Origin: Citromicrobium bathyomarinum | Lineage (GTDB): Bacteria > Pseudomonadota > Alphaproteobacteria > Sphingomonadales > Sphingomonadaceae | NCBI RefSeq assembly: GCF_021021475.1 | Contig: NZ_JAINWL010000004.1 | Location: 62,001-126,000 of the forward strand | Direction of reading: 5' to 3' | DNA length: 64,000 nt | Shown here: positions 60,281-64,000 of the stretch, one piece after another | Numbering within the stretch: position 1 is the stretch's first letter | Layout: every line of letters starts with the position of its first letter | The notes under the pieces: generated by a model | Told to the model about the DNA's origin: nothing | What the model saw: only the letters and a program-made list of their open reading frames with translations | The model's database searches: none | Made by a program: the position numbers and the translations under genes

Positions 60281-61176
60281 AGAGACCACTCCGGATATTT
60301 CTCGGCCCATTTCGGCGCCATCAGCTCGGCGTATTTCTCGCAGGAGCCACGCGCCAGATCGCGCACGCGGCCCATGTAGCTCGCGCGTTCCTGCACGCTG
60401 ATCACGCCGCGCGCCTGCAGCAGGTTGAAGATGTGGCTCGCTTCCACCGCCTGTTCGTAGGCGGCGATGGGGACGTTGTTGGAGAGCGCGTTCTCGCACT
60501 CCTTCTCCGCCTTGGCGAACAGATCGAACAGCGCATCCGTCTCCGCGACCTCGAAGTTCCACTTGGACATCTGCTTCTCGTTTTCGAGAAACACGTCGCC
60601 GTATGATACGCCGCGATCGTTGAACTGGAGGTCGTACACGTTGTCGACGCCCTGGATATACATCGCGAGCCGTTCGAGCCCGTAGGTCAGCTCGCCCGCG
60701 ACCGGCTTGCAGTCAAACCCGCCCATCTGCTGGAAATAGGTGAACTGCGTCACTTCCATCCCGTCGCACCAGACTTCCCAGCCCAGCCCCCAGGCGCCCA
60801 GCGTGGGCGATTCCCAGTCGTCTTCCACGAAGCGGATATCGTGCTTGAGCGGATCGATCCCGATCACCCGCAGCGATTCCAGATAGAGGTTCTGGATGTC
60901 GGGCGGGCTCGGCTTCAGGATCACCTGATACTGATAGTAGTGCTGCAGCCGGTTCGGGTTCTCGCCATAGCGGCCATCGGTCGGCCGGCGGCACGGCTGC
61001 ACGAAGGCGGCATTCCAGGGCTCCGGCCCCAGCGCGCGCAGCGTCGTCGCGGTGTGGAACGTGCCTGCCCCCATACGCATGTCGTAGGGTTGCAGGATGA
61101 CACACCCTTGCGCGCTCCAGAAATCGTGAAGCGCAAGGATCATGTCTTGGAAACTGGACTGCGGGGACCGGCTCAT
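60277..61176 (-). CDS. glyQ: Glycyl-tRNA synthetase alpha subunit
   Basis: GlyQ is the catalytic class II subunit. Seen are [75 protein letters not shown], and the C-terminal [24 protein letters not shown] chose the ATG at 61174-61176 (299 aa), close to family length; ATG at 61189-61191 is an alternative. The open frame further upstream has no coding character. Its stop overlaps the glyS start. Confidence 0.95.
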   Translation of the reverse strand: MSRSPQSSFQDMILALHDFWSAQGCVILQPYDMRMGAGTFHTATTLRALGPEPWNAAFVQPCRRPTDGRYGENPNRLQHYYQYQVILKPSPPDIQNLYLESLRVIGIDPLKHDIRFVEDDWESPTLGAWGLGWEVWCDGMEVTQFTYFQQMGGFDCKPVAGELTYGLERLAMYIQGVDNVYDLQFNDRGVSYGDVFLENEKQMSKWNFEVAETDALFDLFAKAEKECENALSNNVPIAAYEQAVEASHIFNLLQARGVISVQERASYMGRVRDLARGSCEKYAELMAPKWAEKYPEWSL

Positions 61177-61477
61177 GGTGCGAGCGGCCATGGCGAAGCC
61201 GCGCGACAGCGTCAACGGCGTGAACGGTGAAAGATTCGCAAGAGCGTGCGCGGCACGCGCATCGCTATTGCAATGGATAGCCCAGAGTTTGCGGGAAAAT
61301 GTTCCCTGTAAATACAGAGCTATACAGCCATTTTCCCGTCTCACGTGTCAGGAATATCGGTCTTAATGTCAGGTCATGTTGACAGCGTCAGCGAATCGAG
61401 CCATATAGTCAGCACAACCTGACATACCGGAAGGTTGGCATGACCATTGGACCCAATATCCAAAAAGGAATGAACTG
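61177..61477. other. Intergenic region between glyQ and urcA-like gene
   Basis: This 301-base gap separates divergent genes and holds no convincing ORF. It is less GC-rich than the genes (runs such as TACAGAGCTATACAGCCATTTTC). It carries three TGTCAGG-type words, described separately, and presumably the promoters of both genes. GGAAGG and AAAGGAATGAACTG near 61430 and 61469 provide the downstream ribosome site. Confidence 0.8.
61346..61425. promoter_or_regulatory. TGTCAGG direct and inverted words upstream of the urcA-like gene
   Basis: TGTCAGG occurs at 61346 and 61367 (21 bases apart) and inverted as CCTGACA at 61418-61424. The longer words ATGTCAGGT (61366-61374) and ACCTGACAT (61417-61425) are perfect inverted repeats. 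The second copy also forms TGTC-N10-GACA (61367-61384), the consensus of the PpsR/CrtJ photosynthesis repressor. Either a LuxR/TetR-type or PpsR-like regulator could bind; no regulator gene of that type is in the window. Confidence 0.5.
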
Positions 61478-61798
61478 ATGAAAACCCGTATCCTCACCGC
61501 CGTCCTGTTCGCCGCCGCCCTCGTCCCCGTGAACGCATCGGCGCACACCCGTTCGATCGAAATCGACACCGGCAACTTCGACCTCTCGACCCAGGCCGGA
61601 CGCGACATGCTCGATGCGCGGATCGACGGCGCGGTGCGCAATCTCTGCCGCAGTGGCCAGCGCGGTGTCGCCGCACGCCTCGAAATGCAGACCTGCGCGG
61701 CAGATGTCCGCAGCGCGGTGCAGTCGCAGGTCGCACTGGCTCTGGCCGATGCACGCGGCGCTCACCTGGCCGGCCTGCCCATCGATCCGGAAGCGTGA
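61478..61798 (+). CDS. UrcA family protein
   Basis: The product is 106 aa with a signal peptide (MKTRILTAVLFAAALVPVNASA). The mature part is the UrcA pattern: IDTGNFDLSTQAGRDMLDARIDGAVRNLCRSG with a second Cys in QTCAADVR. UrcA proteins are small secreted or periplasmic proteins of unknown function, common in sphingomonads. AAAGGAATGAACTG supplies the ribosome site. A terminator follows. Confidence 0.87.
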   Translation: MKTRILTAVLFAAALVPVNASAHTRSIEIDTGNFDLSTQAGRDMLDARIDGAVRNLCRSGQRGVAARLEMQTCAADVRSAVQSQVALALADARGAHLAGLPIDPEA

Positions 61799-61806
61799 CC
61801 CCCACA

Positions 61807-61845
61807 GGGCGGAGCCGACGCCCCAAAGTCTGCTCCGCCCCTTTC
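61807..61845 (+). terminator. Terminator after the urcA-like gene
   Basis: GGGCGGAGC (61807-61815) pairs with GCTCCGCCC (61832-61840) with a 16-base loop, followed by CTTTC. It lies nine bases after the stop and separates the urcA-like gene from the small membrane-protein cluster. Confidence 0.7.
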
Positions 61846-61889
61846 GGCGCAAAGCCTTCAGCCCTTCGCATCAAACGAAAGATACCGAG

Positions 61890-62024
61890 ATGACCAACAC
61901 GCTGAGCCCAACCCGACAGCCGCTTTGGAAGCGCATCGCCGCCGGCGCATTCGTCGTGCTCGCCGGCTATGGTGCGGGCAATATCGCGGCGAAGATCGTC
62001 ATGTTCTCCGGGAGCGCCGCATGA
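61890..62024 (+). CDS. Small membrane protein, 44 aa
   Basis: The product is 44 aa with one membrane helix (IAAGAFVVLAGYGAGNIAA, about residues 16-34) and polar ends (TRQPLWKR before, SGSAA after). It starts at an ATG with GAAAG upstream, and its stop codon overlaps the next start (ATGA). It looks like the first member of a coupled cluster. No family is recognised; the single helix after a basic patch is typical of small regulatory membrane peptides. Confidence 0.65.
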   Translation: MTNTLSPTRQPLWKRIAAGAFVVLAGYGAGNIAAKIVMFSGSAA

Positions 62025-62407
62025 CCCGGGACAAGCGCACGCGCCTGTATCTCACCGCCGCGTCGATGGGTTTTGTCGCGACCATCCTGATGGTGGTTTC
62101 GCGGATCCTCGACTGGCCCGACTTCGTGGCCGGGCTGAGTGTCGGCGTATTGCTGGTCAGCCTGGTGATGCTTTTGCTGCGGCGGTTTCGCGACGAATAT
62201 ATCGAGCAGCTGTGGAACAGCGGCACCGGCTTCGCCTTCGTGGCGGTGGTTGCCACCTTCGCCTTCGCCCCCTTCCTCGAAGGGTTTGTCGACGGGGTGA
62301 CCAGATCGGCCCGCGACCAGATGATCAGCCCCGAGTTCGTCGGCCCGATCGCCCTCATCGCCTTCTTCGTAGGCTTCCACCTCAAGTGGCTGAGGAGCAG
62401 CTTGTGA
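62021..62407 (+). CDS. Hypothetical membrane protein, 128 aa
   Basis: The product has four predicted helices (for example LYLTAASMGFVATILMVVSRI and GPIALIAFFVGFHLKWL) and a short polar loop with two acidic patches. It overlaps the upstream 44-aa gene and the downstream XRE gene (GTGA), so the three are co-translated. Polytopic proteins coupled to small XRE repressors are common, but the function is unknown. Confidence 0.72.
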   Translation: MTRDKRTRLYLTAASMGFVATILMVVSRILDWPDFVAGLSVGVLLVSLVMLLLRRFRDEYIEQLWNSGTGFAFVAVVATFAFAPFLEGFVDGVTRSARDQMISPEFVGPIALIAFFVGFHLKWLRSSL

Positions 62408-62601
62408 AGAACCGTCTCAAAGTTTTGCGCGCCGAACGCGACTGGAGCCAGGCGGAGCTGGCCGGGAGGCTCGACGTGTCGCGGCAGGCGGTCAACGCCA
62501 TCGAGACCGGCAAGCACGACCCCTCGCTGGGCCTTGCCTTCAAGATATCGCGCGTGTTCGACATGCCGATCGAAACCATTTTCCTCGAAGAGGAGGACTG
62601 A
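62404..62601 (+). CDS. Small XRE-family HTH regulator, 65 aa
   Basis: The product starts at a GTG overlapping the previous stop and reads KNRLKVLRAERDWSQAELAGRLDVSRQAVNAIETGKHDPSLGLAFKISRVFDMPIETIF, a compact Cro/C1-type HTH of the YozG-like group. It consists of the DNA-binding domain alone. Such regulators usually repress their own operon, here with the membrane-protein genes. It is absent from long-ORF listings because of its length. Confidence 0.88.
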   Translation: MKNRLKVLRAERDWSQAELAGRLDVSRQAVNAIETGKHDPSLGLAFKISRVFDMPIETIFLEEED

Positions 62602-62603
62602 CA

Positions 62604-63056
62604 ATGGATCACGAACTCGACGAAACCCGCAATCCGGGTGAGGCGCGCAACCGCGCCCGCCAGCGGCGCAAGTGGGCTTTCCTGATCTTCGCCGGGCTGG
62701 TCGGTGCAGTGATCGGCGCGCTGCTGTCCGGGCTCGAGAACGGGGAAGGAAACTTCCTCGTCGGTCAAATCGAGACGCTGACCATGCCCGCATGGGCGGC
62801 GATCGCGATGGCTGCGGCGTTCTTCTTCGCCTTCGCGGTGCTGCCGGTCTGGGGGTTCACCCAGATCGACGACTACCAGATGCGCCAGAACCTGATCGGC
62901 TATGCCGGCGGCTGCATCGCTGCCGTCGCGGGCTACCCGATCTGGGCGGTGCTCGCGATGGGCGGGCTGGTGCCCCACCCCACCGCATTCGGAATTTTCG
63001 TCATTGCCTTTGCCGCTACGATGCTGACATTCCTTGCCGTCAAATTGCGCGGCTAG
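62604..63056 (+). CDS. Hypothetical membrane protein, 150 aa
   Basis: The product has a charged N-terminus (DETRNPGEARNRARQRRK) and four predicted helices: WAFLIFAGLVGAVIGALLSG, AAIAMAAAFFFAFAVLPVWGF, GCIAAVAGYPIWAVLAMGG and FGIFVIAFAATMLTFLAVKL. It starts two bases after the XRE stop. No family is recognised. It completes the four-gene coupled cluster. Confidence 0.72.
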   Translation: MDHELDETRNPGEARNRARQRRKWAFLIFAGLVGAVIGALLSGLENGEGNFLVGQIETLTMPAWAAIAMAAAFFFAFAVLPVWGFTQIDDYQMRQNLIGYAGGCIAAVAGYPIWAVLAMGGLVPHPTAFGIFVIAFAATMLTFLAVKLRG

Positions 63057-63113
63057 GCGGATGCATCGCAGCTTTCCTCAGACTTCCGCCTTTTTCTTCC
63101 AGGAGCACACAAC

Positions 63114-63995
63114 ATGCTTGCCAGAATGACCCGCAACACCCTGATCGGCCTTGCCGCCGCATTCTCCCTCACCACCGGCGCGATGGCGCAGGATGCACCC
63201 GCCCTGTGGCGCGTGGCGGACGCGGATACGACGATTTACCTGTTCGGCACGGTCCACGCCCTGCCTTCCGACGTCGACTGGTACAGCGGCCCGGTGAAGA
63301 CCGCGCTGGACGAGAGCAGCACCCTCGTCACCGAAATCGACATGAGCCCTGAAGCGCTGGCCGAGATCGGCCCGATGATCCAGCAAATCGCCATCCTGCC
63401 TGAGGGAACCTCCCTGCGCGGCATGATGAGCGAAGAACAACGCGAAACCTATGAGGCAGCGATGGCCTCGCTCGGCGTGCCGCCGGAAGCGTTCGATAAT
63501 CTCGAACCCTGGTTCGCGGCCCTGCAGCTGAGCAATATTGCCTTCGCCAAGGCCGGCTTCCAGCCCCAGAACGGCACCGAAACCGTGCTGGAGGCGACCG
63601 TGGGCGACACCAAGGGGCGCGATGCGCTGGAAACGCCGCGATACCAATTCTCGATCTTCGACGAACTGCCGATGGACGCGCAGATCGATTACCTCGTCGA
63701 AACCGCCGCGGAGATCGACACGCTTGGCCCGATGCTCGACGAGATGATCGCCGAATGGGCAGAGGGCGATGTCGAGGCGCTGGGCCACCTGCTCAATGAC
63801 GCCCTCCAATCCGACCCCGTTCTTGCCGAGCGGCTGCTCTATGCCCGTAACGCCAACTGGGCGGTGTGGATCGACGACCGGCTCGATACGCCGGGCACGA
63901 TTTTCATGGCGGTTGGCGCCGGGCACCTTGCGGGGACCAACAAGCTGCAGGATCTGCTGGCAGAGCGCGGCATTCAGGCAGTGCGGGTACAATGA
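63114..63995 (+). CDS. TraB/GumN family protein
   Basis: The product is 293 aa with a signal peptide (cleavage near AMA-Q). It has the TraB/GumN pattern: YLFGTVHALPSDVDWY (GxxH-type motif), LVTEIDMSP, and the C-terminal AVGAGHLAGTNKLQDLLAERGI with GxxH. Members are periplasmic or lumenal proteins proposed to be metallopeptidase-like. The last codons contain ATGACCATA from 63992, which could start a further gene overlapping this stop by four bases. Confidence 0.88.
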   Translation: MLARMTRNTLIGLAAAFSLTTGAMAQDAPALWRVADADTTIYLFGTVHALPSDVDWYSGPVKTALDESSTLVTEIDMSPEALAEIGPMIQQIAILPEGTSLRGMMSEEQRETYEAAMASLGVPPEAFDNLEPWFAALQLSNIAFAKAGFQPQNGTETVLEATVGDTKGRDALETPRYQFSIFDELPMDAQIDYLVETAAEIDTLGPMLDEMIAEWAEGDVEALGHLLNDALQSDPVLAERLLYARNANWAVWIDDRLDTPGTIFMAVGAGHLAGTNKLQDLLAERGIQAVRVQ

Positions 63996-64000
63996 CCATA

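Noticed and set aside
61346-61425. LexA or Fur box reading of the TGTCAGG words
   Set aside because: The half-sites do not match GTTC-type LexA or GATAAT-type Fur patterns.

Overview
The window is a dense, high-GC (roughly 65%) stretch of bacterial chromosome with about 68 protein genes, short intergenic gaps and many 1-4 base stop/start overlaps. Gene content points to Alphaproteobacteria, order Sphingomonadales, most likely Erythrobacteraceae: an archaeal/eukaryotic-type prolyl-tRNA synthetase, an UrcA-family protein, PhaR, separate glyQ/glyS, a DOMON-like/DUF1343 gene pair, an alpha-proteobacterial sigma-32 promoter at dnaK, and many GTG starts. No tRNA, rRNA, prophage, CRISPR array or complete insertion sequence was seen. 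The family assignment is an inference from gene content, not from a marker-gene comparison.

Layout. 1-9.1 kb (mostly minus strand): 5' part of RNase R, a DUF805 membrane protein, proS, a secreted hypothetical, phaR, alr, an MHS-type transporter with a large periplasmic insert, an IscU-like scaffold, cvpA and radA. 9.2-15.3 kb: a large patatin-like protein, then the heat-shock pair dnaK-dnaJ with a sigma-32 promoter matching the alpha-proteobacterial consensus, and a divergent PCu(A)C copper chaperone. 15.3-20.4 kb: a putative metallopeptidase and membrane protein, an indoleamine 2,3-dioxygenase-like protein, a glycine-zipper lipoprotein, grpE, hrcA and a lipoprotein. 20.4-24 kb: rph-rdgB-hemW-xerC on the plus strand, with a convergent dedA. 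24.5-31.2 kb: a SIMPL protein preceded by a 21-bp repeat array, gshB between two inverted-repeat pairs, yraN-rsmI, a LppC-like lipoprotein and parE. 31.2-31.8 kb: a DUF559 nuclease gene bracketed by two roughly 115-bp inverted, hairpin-forming repeats.

31.8-45.6 kb: an ECF sigma factor with an overlapping membrane partner, an alpha/beta hydrolase-OsmC fusion, a class A beta-lactamase-fold hydrolase, MoxR ATPase, an L,D-transpeptidase with a C-terminal SPOR-like region, a CoxE-like VWA protein, a DUF2314-like protein, DUF817, an Amj-type lipid II flippase, and a translationally coupled operon DOMON-like / NamZ-like (DUF1343) / AspH-like hydroxylase. 45.6-53.3 kb: tyrS, a PilZ protein, an MFS exporter-cysK-dienelactone hydrolase operon, a MerR regulator with an acyl-CoA dehydrogenase, and hisI. 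53.3-64 kb: a structured intergenic region, comF, a methyltransferase, ppdK, glyS-glyQ (glyS carries an in-frame 87-bp palindromic repeat), an urcA-family gene, a coupled cluster of small membrane proteins with an XRE regulator, and a TraB/GumN protein.

Most genes are housekeeping: protein quality control, translation, wall synthesis and recycling, cofactor and amino-acid metabolism. Several wall-related functions lie here (alr, L,D-transpeptidase, Amj, NamZ-like, LppC-like, a beta-lactamase-fold protein), but they are spread over separate transcription units. The most unusual signals are the repeat-bracketed DUF559 nuclease, the palindrome inside glyS, the 21-bp array upstream of the SIMPL gene, and the hairpin-rich region between hisI and comF.
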